A stretch of 64,000 nucleotides of DNA from Rahnella ecdela (lineage in GTDB: Bacteria; Pseudomonadota; Gammaproteobacteria; Enterobacterales; Enterobacteriaceae), in the NCBI RefSeq assembly GCF_019049625.1, contig NZ_JAFMOY010000130.1, forward strand, positions 1 through 64,000. The letters run 5' to 3'. The first letter of the stretch is position 1. Each line of letters begins with the position of its first letter. The notes below the pieces were generated by a model, which was given only the letters and a program-made list of their open reading frames with translations, was not told the origin of the DNA and did no database searches. Positions 35,394 through 43,849 of the stretch are shown piece after piece. A program made the translations under genes and the position numbers.

Positions 35394-36202
35394 TGCAACT
35401 TGATAACTTGCTTCATGAAATTGTGTTAGTGAATTCGCATCCGATTGATGAGCATTCACTCTTTTCTATGGATTTTTACGACAGGCTACAGCATATCAGT
35501 ATGCAATTTTCTGCTGCGCGCAGAGAGAACGCCGCCGTTTTTAATACCTTCATTGATACCCACAAGGATCTTCTTGCGGAACTGGATCGTAAAGCGCTCG
35601 ACTATGAAATGAAATATGAAGAGCAGATGTCAGGGATGATGTCCAGGCGCCTGGCGATCCCGCAATCTGAAATCGAGAGTATCAGCAATAACAGAAATAA
35701 ATTTATCGATTTTTATCGCCAGCTTTACGATGCAGAAAGGGCGCTTATCCGCAGTGACGCGGCTAATATTTGCCATGTAGGTTGCGGGCCGATGCCAACC
35801 AGCGTGCTGATGTGGGCAAAATATTCAGCATGTCAAATCACCGCGCTGGATATTATTCAGGATGCGGTAGCGCAGGCGCAACATGTTTTCGATTGCTGGC
35901 GTATTCCTAAAGATGTGGAGGCGCATCGCGTTCGCTTTTTATTCCAGCCGGGAGAAGCGTTTGATTATAAGGATATGGATGTGATCATTTTGTCCTCTTC
36001 CATTATGAATAAGAAAAACCTCTACGCTGCCATTAAAAAAACGATCACCAAAACGGTCGATGTGATCGAGCGGGAACCTAACTTTCTTTATGAGTCAGGA
36101 TATCTGAATGCTGATGAAATGGCTGAGCAGCTTATCGCCAAAACCACGCTCAATAATGTCAACATCAGGCTCTATCGCCTGTCGCCAGAGCAACAGGAGT
36201 AA
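35393..36202 (+). CDS. Nicotianamine-synthase-like methyltransferase-fold protein
   Basis: 269 aa from the ATG at 35393, chosen because GGGAG lies 8 bp upstream and the start overlaps the previous stop. The central motif ICHVGCGPMPTSVLMWAKY, then ITALDI, resembles the SAM-binding G(S/C)GPLPLTS region of nicotianamine synthase and the opine-metallophore enzyme CntL. Those enzymes transfer the aminobutyrate part of SAM rather than its methyl. The N-terminal helical region is NAS-like in length. Assignment rests on this motif; an ordinary methyltransferase cannot be excluded. Confidence 0.6.
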   Translation: MQLDNLLHEIVLVNSHPIDEHSLFSMDFYDRLQHISMQFSAARRENAAVFNTFIDTHKDLLAELDRKALDYEMKYEEQMSGMMSRRLAIPQSEIESISNNRNKFIDFYRQLYDAERALIRSDAANICHVGCGPMPTSVLMWAKYSACQITALDIIQDAVAQAQHVFDCWRIPKDVEAHRVRFLFQPGEAFDYKDMDVIILSSSIMNKKNLYAAIKKTITKTVDVIEREPNFLYESGYLNADEMAEQLIAKTTLNNVNIRLYRLSPEQQE

Positions 36203-36205
36203 ATT

Positions 36206-37279
36206 ATGTCAGATGATGTTATCGATAATTATGATTTAGATAATAACGTATTGTTTGTTCGTGGATGTAATTTGATCGATATTGCCGATGCAAACCGTTA
36301 TTTGCAGAACGCCTGGTTTGCACTGACCGGCAGCCTCGTGAATGAAGAACAGATGAATCGGCTTATACAGAGTGCCAACTCCGAACTAAAACAAACGGAC
36401 CCCGTAACGAAAATTAAAGCGATGCATCAACTGATCAACGCATTGCCATCGCTGACCTTAATGCAGCGGTTTATGATGTTATTGTCGCAAGTTGAGGTGT
36501 CGGCAGCGCAGCGTAAAGTTATGGTGCCGATAAACGCTGACGACTGTCTGAAAATTATCTTGCTTATGCCGTGGATTATTTCGCTGGCGCGTTCCTCTGA
36601 GCCATTTTTTGATGTACCGGTGATAGAAAATTGCAAAACCTTTGAACACGCTTTTTGGTTAGCGTTAACCGGGAAGGCGGCGTCTTCCGGGCTGGAGGAT
36701 GAATCGCATTGCCGGTTTATGTCTCTGCTGTTAGGCGGGTTTGGTACTGTGACGCCCACCACGACCACGATAAGGTTTATTGCCAGCACCAAGAGCGATG
36801 TGATTTCTGCATTAATCGGCGGGTTTTGTGCCACCGGGCCTGCGCATATGGGCGCCTGTAAATATGCCATCATGAGACTCTCCAGCGTCATTGATGATGT
36901 TGAAAAAGGGAATATTGATGCTGCGACAAACCATTACTGCAAGGACAAACCCTGGCCGGGATTTGGTCATCCGATCATGCGCAATGATGTCCGGGTCGAT
37001 TTCTTCTTTTCACGCTTTCACATGTTGATGCGACCCTTCAGTGCGCTTGCCCGCGCCATTTCGGACAACAGCGGGCTGCAACCCAATGTCGATTTTTTAA
37101 TTGCCAGCGTCATGAGCGCGCAGCGGGTTGCGCCTGAACTGGGACTGCTGGCCTTTTTTGTCTGTCGGATGCCGATACTTCTCGCGCACTATCAAGCGCG
37201 GTTTAGCGCTCACTCCTTTGGTTTGTCCTCAGAGGATTTAAGAGAAAAATATAAAAAGGTTCCCCAATCATGGCTATAA
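36206..37279 (+). CDS. Citrate-synthase-family enzyme
   Basis: 357 aa, shorter than GltA (427). The catalytic triad is complete: H214 in GPAHMGACKY, H255 in GFGHPIMRNDVR, and D296 in PNVDF, matching H/H/D of citrate synthase. The N-terminal quarter is divergent and the usual C-terminal Arg-containing tail is altered. It should condense an acyl thioester with a 2-oxo acid such as oxaloacetate. In fungal alkylcitrate pathways a citrate-synthase homologue joins oxaloacetate to a polyketide or fatty acyl chain; the same chemistry is inferred here because the gene lies inside an ACP/KS operon. Confidence 0.78.
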   Translation: MSDDVIDNYDLDNNVLFVRGCNLIDIADANRYLQNAWFALTGSLVNEEQMNRLIQSANSELKQTDPVTKIKAMHQLINALPSLTLMQRFMMLLSQVEVSAAQRKVMVPINADDCLKIILLMPWIISLARSSEPFFDVPVIENCKTFEHAFWLALTGKAASSGLEDESHCRFMSLLLGGFGTVTPTTTTIRFIASTKSDVISALIGGFCATGPAHMGACKYAIMRLSSVIDDVEKGNIDAATNHYCKDKPWPGFGHPIMRNDVRVDFFFSRFHMLMRPFSALARAISDNSGLQPNVDFLIASVMSAQRVAPELGLLAFFVCRMPILLAHYQARFSAHSFGLSSEDLREKYKKVPQSWL

Positions 37280-38070
37280 GTCATCGCATCGAGCCAAATT
37301 TCCTGGGAATATGTCAGGGCATCGCCTTAACGGGATCGGCGGCGGCTTGCGGGCAAATCAATATTTCCCACTGGGATTTAGCGCATAACTACCTGAAACC
37401 GGGTTTGTTACTCGAAGCCTTGCATCAATTTGCCGTTCGCTTCGCCACCGCGGTTTCGAAAAATACCGACCCAACCTGGCGCTATCTGCCGGTGATGGTG
37501 GAACAGTTTGACTCTACCGCCAATTTTGATAGCGATCTGTTACGCGTTGAAGGGCATATTGAACTTATTAATGATGCTTACCGTATTCACTGTAAGGCCA
37601 CTCCACGCGATAATCACCGCGCTGTTATTGCGCTGGCTATTATCATGGTCAGCAAGGTCTACTTACCTGAATCGGCTTCAGACAACGCCTCGCCATCATT
37701 CCTCGGTGATTTATATAATGTTTCTCCTTTAAGCGGGGACACTTATCCTTTTTCCTTTAACGCGCATCATCCGCTTTTTCAGGAACACTTTCCCTCCCGG
37801 GCTGTATGTCCCGGTTCATTGTTGATTGACATGGTTCTCGCATTAACGTCGCGCGAGACGGCGGAAAATATTGCTTCTGTTACGCTGGAAAAAGTCAAAT
37901 TTATTGAAGCAGTTTATCCGGGGAATGCCTATCTGCTGGCCATTAAACGAGATGTAGAGTGTGATTCGAGCGGTGTTTTTTATATTCATTCAGAAACTAA
38001 AAAACGGTGCACGTGCGGCAAGTTTTCTATTAAATATAGAAAGGATGATGCGATATGTTCAATATTATAA
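37270..38070 (+). CDS. Double-hotdog dehydratase (FabZ/FabA-like)
   Basis: 266 aa with two hotdog units. The second has HFPSRAVCPGSLLIDMV (H173, D187), the FabZ HFP...PG.L..E/D motif. The first has HNYLKPGLLLEAL (H39, E49). It should dehydrate beta-hydroxyacyl-ACP. The two halves each keep a potential acid residue, so whether one or both sites act is open. It overlaps the citrate-synthase-like gene by 10 bp and the next gene by 16 bp. Confidence 0.8.
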   Translation: MAISHRIEPNFLGICQGIALTGSAAACGQINISHWDLAHNYLKPGLLLEALHQFAVRFATAVSKNTDPTWRYLPVMVEQFDSTANFDSDLLRVEGHIELINDAYRIHCKATPRDNHRAVIALAIIMVSKVYLPESASDNASPSFLGDLYNVSPLSGDTYPFSFNAHHPLFQEHFPSRAVCPGSLLIDMVLALTSRETAENIASVTLEKVKFIEAVYPGNAYLLAIKRDVECDSSGVFYIHSETKKRCTCGKFSIKYRKDDAICSIL

Positions 38071-38612
38071 TTTCCTTTATTCCATGGAGTATTTACTCGT
38101 GGGTGGTAAATGAAAACGTTTTAACTATCGTTGAAAGGTCACTGATCTTAAGTGTGATCTTACTGTTTATTATTGTGGTGAACATTAAAATCGTCCGGCA
38201 GGGCGAGCCAGTAATGATTACCAATATTTTGACGGTTATCATCCTGTTTGCTAATTACTTTGTCGGCTGGTCTACGCTGTTATTGAATTACCCAACAAGT
38301 TTTTGTTATCTGTCACTCGCGTTCGTCTCGTTTGTGAGTCTGCTGGTCAAGAAACCCTTTACCATTTTTTATGCCAGCGCCGGTGTTTCTGAGGAAAAAC
38401 GCAGGCATATCATGTTTTACCTGATCAATAAATATATTACATGGATTTGGACGATCATCTTTATTGCCAATGGTCTGCTCAATGCGTTTTTTGCATGGAC
38501 TCCTCAGCTTCGTCTGGCGACTATTGGTCTGGTCTGTGTTGGCATTCTTTTTTCTAAATATCTTCCTAACATCATGCGATATTTTTATCGCGTCAAACAC
38601 CATGGTGCATAA
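38055..38612 (+). CDS. Integral membrane protein of the biosynthetic operon
   Basis: 185 aa with about five hydrophobic helices and little soluble sequence. No family is recognised. It overlaps the dehydratase gene by 16 bp, so it is the last coupled gene of the operon and may deliver the product in the inner membrane. The DUF6622-like gene begins 1 bp after its stop, which may be coincidental read-through. Confidence 0.6.
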   Translation: MFNIIISFIPWSIYSWVVNENVLTIVERSLILSVILLFIIVVNIKIVRQGEPVMITNILTVIILFANYFVGWSTLLLNYPTSFCYLSLAFVSFVSLLVKKPFTIFYASAGVSEEKRRHIMFYLINKYITWIWTIIFIANGLLNAFFAWTPQLRLATIGLVCVGILFSKYLPNIMRYFYRVKHHGA

Positions 38613-38613
38613 T

Positions 38614-39123
38614 ATGTCATTATTAACGATTTTGACCGGAACTCCTGTATGGGTCTGGATTTTACTTGTTTTTCTCATTGCGAGGGGAATAAATGCATTG
38701 AATGACCGGGAAATGGAAGTTAAACGGCTTTTTCTTTTGCCGTTAATCTTCCTTTTTTGGGGGGGAAGCGGCGTGATTAATGAGCTGGCGTTCCCGCACT
38801 GGGGGATGGTATCTATGCTGGCGGGGCTACTCATAGGCGGCAGCGTTGGCTGGTTGCTCTGGCGCGCTGGTCCGCGTTTAGAAATCAAAGAGGGAACAGA
38901 TTTAATTATTCGCCCGGGTACGCCATTGACCCTGATATTTATCATTGTTGCTTTTGCTACCAAATTCGCGTTGATTTTTTTTCTCAATGTCGAACCGAAT
39001 TTGAAATACGCGTTTAATTTTAATCTTATGTTTGGTCTGTTAAGTGGGATCATCGACGGTGTGTTTTGGGGCGGAACGCTAAATTTATATTTTACGCCCC
39101 GACAGGCCGGGAAAGGCATCTGA
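38614..39123 (+). CDS. DUF6622-like inner-membrane protein
   Basis: 169 aa from the ATG at 38614 (TAATATG junction with the previous gene); an ATG at 38602 is possible. Five or six helices and the motif TPVWVWILLVFLIARG with a following NDREMEVKRLFLLP are typical of a common enteric membrane-protein family of about 165 aa. It may be unrelated to the biosynthetic operon even though it is adjacent. Function unknown. Confidence 0.65.
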   Translation: MSLLTILTGTPVWVWILLVFLIARGINALNDREMEVKRLFLLPLIFLFWGGSGVINELAFPHWGMVSMLAGLLIGGSVGWLLWRAGPRLEIKEGTDLIIRPGTPLTLIFIIVAFATKFALIFFLNVEPNLKYAFNFNLMFGLLSGIIDGVFWGGTLNLYFTPRQAGKGI

Positions 39124-39192
39124 ATACCTTTGCGCCTGCGTATTGCTGCCTGGCCTTCGGGCCGCTGATAAGCGCATGCACGGGAGAATATG

Positions 39193-39223
39193 CAGAACGC
39201 TCCCAGGCTGAGGAGCGTTTCTG
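39193..39223 (+). terminator. Hairpin after the biosynthetic operon
   Basis: CAGAACGCTCC and GGAGCGTTTCTG pair around CAGGCTGA with one bulge. It lies 70 bp after the last stop codon. There is no T run, so it is a weak or attenuating terminator. The rest of 39124-39511 shows no gene; as it precedes mobC it may hold a degenerate oriT, but I could not identify a nic site. Confidence 0.4.
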
Positions 39224-39511
39224 AGCGTGGCTTCTCTGTCGTATGTTATTTTAAGCACACGATAGCGTGTTTTCTCTGCGGCACTGTTTCTCTGGCAATC
39301 GATTGTGCCTATTGTGTTATGAGCATTAGCTCATTACTGATCCTACCCGCAAATAGTGGACACAGCCTAATCTGATAAGCCCTCCCGGGTATACTATTTG
39401 TAAAATGGCATACTTTTTTATCCTGCCAATTAAATAATTCACCCTGCAACAGTTTGACTTATTCACCACATCGGTTATCTGTAGTAATAAGCCTGCAATA
39501 AAAGGATAACT

Positions 39512-39919
39512 ATGAACAAAGATATTAGTAAAGAGGGTGACATAAGCAAAGTATCAAGACGCGGTAAATTCCATACTGACAAACTTCCTGAGAAGGAAAT
39601 ACGACATCACTGCATCAGTGTCAGATTAAATGAAGAAGAGTTAATTCTTCTCGACCGTAAAAGAGGTCAGTATAAAAAAGGAGAATGGCTCAGGATGGCT
39701 TCCCTGAATAAACTCCCGCCGGTTCTGCCAGAAATCAAGCGTGAAGCATGGATTAAACTCGGCAGCCTTTCACAGGATTTAAACCAGCTGCTGAGTCATC
39801 TCGACAGCAAAAGCCCTGACAGCGAACTGACCCGTACAGAACTCTTTGCCCTGCGCAGACAAATAAAAACTCTTCGCGATCACCTTATTCCTACAACCTT
39901 TCTGGAGTCAGACCGATGA
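39512..39919 (+). CDS. mobC: MobC/NikA-like relaxosome accessory protein
   Basis: 135 aa. The ribbon-helix-helix core reads ISVRLNEEELILLDRKRGQY then KKGEWLRMASL, as in NikA/MobC accessory proteins that bind oriT and help the MOBP relaxase nick. The C-terminal half is helical. The ATG of the relaxase fragment overlaps its stop, as in intact mobilisation operons of ColE1-like plasmids. The full relaxase is absent here, so the gene is a relic of an integrated plasmid. Confidence 0.8.
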   Translation: MNKDISKEGDISKVSRRGKFHTDKLPEKEIRHHCISVRLNEEELILLDRKRGQYKKGEWLRMASLNKLPPVLPEIKREAWIKLGSLSQDLNQLLSHLDSKSPDSELTRTELFALRRQIKTLRDHLIPTTFLESDR

Positions 39920-40041
39920 AAGGCATGCAGAAAATAAAAAGGGGTAAACAATTCGCTGGTGTGGTTCTTTACTGCCTGAAGTCAGCTTCTCACCACAAAA
40001 TCACGCCTTATGTCATTGGTGGCAACATGACGGGCAGCACT
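39916..40041 (+). pseudogene. mobA: MobA relaxase N-terminal fragment
   Basis: The first ~42 codons, MKGMQKIKRGKQFAGVVLYC to KITPYVIGGNMTGST, match the start of MOBP relaxases. After codon 42 similarity ends at the join with isochorismatase-like DNA; the frame runs on to 40101 in unrelated sequence. The catalytic Tyr is further downstream in intact relaxases, or was lost with the join, so no relaxase activity is expected. Confidence 0.8.
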
Positions 40042-40055
40042 TCCGTGGCCCGACA

Positions 40056-40532
40056 TCTCCGCATTCCGCCGGAGCGGTTTTGTCGAATATTTGTCTGCTG
40101 ATTGCAAAAGCAAGACAGGCTCAGGTGCCCGTCTTTTTCGCCCGTCACACCGGACTCAATGACTCCCCCTTATCTGAACAAAGTCCGTTAACACAACTGA
40201 TACCTGAAATGGACGTTAATGTTGAAAGGGATATCGTCTTTATTAAAAAACACCCCAGCTGTTTCCGCGATACCGGCATGCAGCTTCAGCTCATCCAGCG
40301 AGGCGTTAAGCGGGTGGTTATCGCCGGGATGAAAACAGAATTTTGTGTCGACACGACCTGCAAGGTTGCCTCGGAGCTGGGATTCAAGACCGTGCTGATT
40401 TCAGATGCACAAACCACAGTGGATAACGTATTTTTATCAGAAAATGAAATTATTGCTCATCACAACGTCACGCTGGCCGGGCCGTTTGTGTCTCTGGCAA
40501 CTGCCGATAACTTGAGATTTGCTCCTGACTAA
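40056..40532 (+). pseudogene. 5'-truncated isochorismatase-family hydrolase
   Basis: The frame from about 40056 reads PHSAGAVLSNICLLIAKARQ, then AQVPVFFARHTG, the second conserved block of isochorismatase-like cysteine hydrolases. The catalytic Lys (IKKHPSCFRDT) and Cys (KTEFCVDTTC) are kept, but the N-terminal strand with the catalytic Asp (VIDMQ) is missing, replaced by the mobA fragment. A TTG at 40080 could start a 150-aa protein, which would lack the Asp. I call it a broken gene. Confidence 0.7.
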
Positions 40533-40665
40533 TGAGTTAGAGCGGAGAGCCGTCCGCAGGGAAGCTGAAAATCCATTTTCGTTTCTGCCACGAACCTGTC
40601 GGCTGAGTATCTGGTTGATATATTTGGTATCATCGCATTTTAAATCATGACTGAGACCTTATCTG

Positions 40666-41112
40666 ATGGGTATAAACATAAGACCAGCACTTGTTACTGA
40701 TGTCGGGAGTATTTTCGATGTGAGAACGTCGGTGATAGAAAATCATCTCAGTCGTGAGGAAATGCGGCGGATGGGGATCACTGAAAGCGTTGTGGCAGAT
40801 ATGATCCTGAAAAACCCTTGTGCCTGGGTCGCAGTTGATAATGAAAAAATTATCGGTTTCTCGATGATTTTACAGGATGAAGGCTGCCTCTTTGCGGCAT
40901 TTGTTCGCCCGGAATATGAAAATAAAGGGGCAGGGCGTAAGCTTGTCATGGCTGCTGAGCAAGAGTTATTTAAACACCATGTTGTAGTCTGGCTGGAAAC
41001 CGATAAGAACAGCCGTGCTGCGAAATTTTACAGACATCTCGGTTGGGGTAATGAAGCGGCTATTAATGATGTTGATATCAGATTAGAGAAAAAAGAGAAG
41101 AGCATTCTGTAA
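40666..41112 (+). CDS. GNAT-family N-acetyltransferase
   Basis: 148 aa. The acetyl-CoA motif A is CLFAAFVRPEYENKGAGRKL (R/Q-x-x-G-x-G/A), followed by KNSRAAKFYRHLGW, the usual motif B with Tyr. Typical length for a single-domain GNAT. Substrate unknown. It stands alone, with no operon partner. Confidence 0.88.
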   Translation: MGINIRPALVTDVGSIFDVRTSVIENHLSREEMRRMGITESVVADMILKNPCAWVAVDNEKIIGFSMILQDEGCLFAAFVRPEYENKGAGRKLVMAAEQELFKHHVVVWLETDKNSRAAKFYRHLGWGNEAAINDVDIRLEKKEKSIL

Positions 41113-41207
41113 TTCAATTTTACGCAAAGAGAGTTAATGCGTTATGCCCCTTTATTGAATCCTGTCAGGCGGGGCAGTCAGAAGAGGAATAACTTCAATG
41201 TGTTAAA

Positions 41208-41369
41208 TTAGTAACCTGCAGCTTTGTTAGCGGCTTTTATACGCTTATTTCTGGCGTCTTTTTTTTGTTTATCATTAGCCTGCATTATCCCACCCGCAGC
41301 ATCGACCCAATCGCTCGCCGTGCAGCCTGATAATCCCATGCTCAGCATAAATGCTAGTACATACTTCAT
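41208..41369 (-). CDS. Small lipoprotein, 53 aa
   Basis: Start ATG at 41369. Signal peptide MKYVLAFMLSMGLSGC has a lipobox (LSGC, Cys16). The mature peptide TASDWVDAAGG... is short and ends in a Lys/Asn/Ala-rich helix. Asp at mature position +3 rather than +2 would allow outer-membrane sorting. There is a plausible ribosome site (GGAGCG). It is a lone gene between GNAT and the DUF3290 gene. Confidence 0.7.
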   Translation of the reverse strand: MKYVLAFMLSMGLSGCTASDWVDAAGGIMQANDKQKKDARNKRIKAANKAAGY

Positions 41370-41560
41370 TGTCGCTCCATCATCTTATCTTTGTAATACG
41401 TGAATTTGTGAAATTAATGTATAAATAACGTCCGTGTAATACTCAAAGTATTTGACACTTACTCTTTAACTTTAACAAAAACCCAAATCATCATCAAGAT
41501 AATTGACAATACACAGTTATAATTATAAAAAGCAGGGAGCCTTAATCAACAAGGAATGGT

Positions 41561-42010
41561 TTGACTATGAATTTTTATGGGATAAGTTACCTGCAAACGC
41601 AGTCAAATATAAATGATTATCTGAAGTATGTGATTATTTTTAGTACATTGTTTGTTCTGATTGTCGTTTTCAGCTTGTATATGCGTCATCGCCTGCAGAC
41701 CCGATATCGGGATTTAACGATTATTGCTTTTCTTTTTTTGCTGTTCGTCTCAGGTGTTCAGTATGCAGATTATGCCAATAGTGAAAATATTCACTCCCAG
41801 TCGTCGCAAATGGTTAATTTTGTCACGTTATTATCAAGGCAGAAGAATGTCAGCATTAATGATATTTATTCCAGCTCAGTGCAGTTATCCGATGGCGTGA
41901 TCGTTAAAGTTAACGACGGCTATTACCGGGTTAACTTAAGTGCAGATCAAAACACCTATAACTTAACGGACGTCTGGTTAACAAACCCGGAAGTTAACAT
42001 CATAAAATAA
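41561..42010 (+). CDS. DUF3290 membrane protein
   Basis: 149 aa. Two N-terminal membrane helices (about 20-42, 48-68) then a soluble domain with VNFVTLLSRQKNVSINDIYS. DUF3290 proteins regularly occur next to DUF421 proteins, as here. The pair is unstudied in function. The next gene starts 11 bp after its stop. Confidence 0.8.
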   Translation: MTMNFYGISYLQTQSNINDYLKYVIIFSTLFVLIVVFSLYMRHRLQTRYRDLTIIAFLFLLFVSGVQYADYANSENIHSQSSQMVNFVTLLSRQKNVSINDIYSSSVQLSDGVIVKVNDGYYRVNLSADQNTYNLTDVWLTNPEVNIIK

Positions 42011-42021
42011 GGAGAAATCAA

Positions 42022-42657
42022 TTGCCTATATACACGCCTATCATCATCAAACTGGGACTGGGCATACTGTGCCTGATTGTCCAAATCAACCTTATGGGCA
42101 AAGGCAATCTTGCCCCGACATCTGCCATGGACCAGGTTCAGAACTACGTTCTGGGCAGTATCATCGGTGGCGTCATCTACAATGAATCAATTACAGTGCT
42201 GCAATTTGTGCTGGTCTTAATTATCTGGACGTTGCTGGTTTTCATTCTTAAATTCCTTAAAGAAAATAATCGGTTTGTGAAGCGGATTATTGATGGTAAA
42301 CCCATTACGCTGGTACATAACGGCAATGTGGATGTTAAAGAATGTTTGAGAAATGGCGTTTCAGCTAATGATCTGATGTTTAAGTTAAGATCTAATGGCA
42401 TCTATGAAGTTGAGCAGCTTAAACGCGTGGTCCTCGAACAGAATGGTCAGTTAACGATTATCCAAAGCGGCGACGAGAATATTCGTTATCCCATCATCGT
42501 GGATGGATCAGCAAACTTCGATCTGCTTGAGATAATTAATAAAGACGCGGAATGGTTAGAAGCCAGGATCGCGGAGCAAGGTTTCAAAAAAATTAGTGAA
42601 GTCTACTTAGGTGAATACCTTTCGGGCAGGATTAATTTGTACGGATATACGCGATAA
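42022..42657 (+). CDS. DUF421 (YetF/YcaP-like) membrane protein
   Basis: 211 aa with a TTG start at 42022 preceded by AAGGAGAAATCAA. Three N-terminal membrane helices lead into the conserved cytoplasmic DUF421 domain: RIIDGKPITLVHNGNVDVKE, then LRSNGIYEVEQLKRVVLEQNG and the QLTIIQ strand. It forms a two-gene unit with DUF3290. YetF in Bacillus is sporulation-associated; the enteric role is unknown. Confidence 0.85.
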   Translation: MPIYTPIIIKLGLGILCLIVQINLMGKGNLAPTSAMDQVQNYVLGSIIGGVIYNESITVLQFVLVLIIWTLLVFILKFLKENNRFVKRIIDGKPITLVHNGNVDVKECLRNGVSANDLMFKLRSNGIYEVEQLKRVVLEQNGQLTIIQSGDENIRYPIIVDGSANFDLLEIINKDAEWLEARIAEQGFKKISEVYLGEYLSGRINLYGYTR

Positions 42658-42730
42658 CCGACCGAAGTTCTCCTGTTCATGCAGCACTGAACCCCGCGTC
42701 GGATAAGACCGTGATCACCGGTCCTGTTTC

Positions 42731-42930
42731 TTAAATGTGGGGCGTTTGCCCTTGCTTTTTCATTATCGCCACCAGCACATCGCCCGGTTTTTCAAGCACA
42801 GCCAGATGAGTTCTCGCATCTTCAAGACGTTTCACATCAAAGAAATCATGCGCCTGAGCAAAACGCTGCTGTAAGGCTAAGTAATCGTCATCTCTGTCGA
42901 GGGAATAGATGTGGGTAGCCCTGGGGGGTG
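42731..42930 (-). pseudogene. 3' fragment of an unrecognised gene
   Basis: On the minus strand a frame ends ...FFDVKRLEDARTHLAVLEKP then a GQTPHI stop at 42731. Codon use looks coding but the upstream part (42916-43000) degenerates and no start is found. I cannot identify the family. Together with other unassignable sequence to 43140 it suggests a region of decay. Confidence 0.45.
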
Positions 42931-43849
42931 TGACGGCCTAACAGGGTTACCTGCAATAGTAAGGCCCAGAAAGAACGGGCAGGTTTGGGTACGTCAAGGT
43001 TGCTGAATCAGCGCGTGTGAATTCTGGGCTCAATCAGGTTGCCGTACTCAAGGCAGTTGATACCAGCACGGCATCGGACATTACTTGGTCTGCCGATCCT
43101 GCCTCATACGTTTTTTCTGATTAACCTTCTCTTGACGTAAAAAAGCCCTCGTGAAGAGGGCCAGTGAACATCACTTAATTTAGTTTTGGAACGAGAGCTA
43201 TGCTCGCGAAGAGATATTAGTCCCCTTTAGAAATTTGGCTTGAGAAAATGGGTTTAGTAATTAAAGAAATTTCACGGTATTTTTGAAAAAAAATGCCCGC
43301 AGTATGGGAGCCGGTTCAAGAGATAATGCAGTATCGCCTTGGCAGGCATTCTGATCTGATGCCAGTTAATACAAGGCTAGTGCATCTTAATGATATATAA
43401 GCATAAAAATAAAAAAACCACCAGCGGGAGAGGGGGGCCAGAAATAGTATTCCAAGGCTTTTGACGATTTGAGGGGCTCAGATCGTATTATTAGGGTAGG
43501 ACATCCTTTTTTTGTAAGCCAAGCGCTAGGGCCGGTTAGGGTGTAAAATGGGATGTTTGTCCCATATTTCTGAGTATAGATGGAAAAATCGGCGCGAGGG
43601 ATGTGTATTTTATTTAATTCATGTTAATTCAAACACCGTCGATATGTTGCAACTTAAAGTTGAAGAAAAAGTATTGAAGGAGTATAAATTTTTATATATT
43701 AATCAATTATTACTAATCATATGTATGAGTATAATTCCACTTCAAAGGGAAATACGAAGTGGCATAAAATGGGGAGTAGCACGTTATTATCTATTTTATG
43801 CGTCTACAGAGCTATGTTCCCCAGGTGCCAGAGGTATTATATTGGATAA
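42931..43849. other. Degenerate intergenic region
   Basis: About 920 bp with no convincing gene. A plus-strand frame (about 43000-43122, ...VAESARVNSGLNQVAVLKAV...) ends just before a GCCCTC-GTGAA-GAGGGC hairpin (43144-43160), so it may be another gene remnant with its terminator. A short frame at 43288-43398 and an AT-rich 114-codon frame (43548-43892) have no homology or good ribosome site. Confidence 0.4.
43144..43160 (+). terminator. Hairpin terminator of a lost gene
   Basis: GCCCTC-GTGAA-GAGGGC with an A run before it. A T run is missing on the plus strand, but on the minus strand GAGGGC is followed by TTTTTT, so it may serve the minus-strand transcript instead. Confidence 0.5.

Noticed and set aside
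39124-39511. Possible oriT
   Set aside because: Expected before mobC, but no nic site or clear inverted repeat could be identified by eye.
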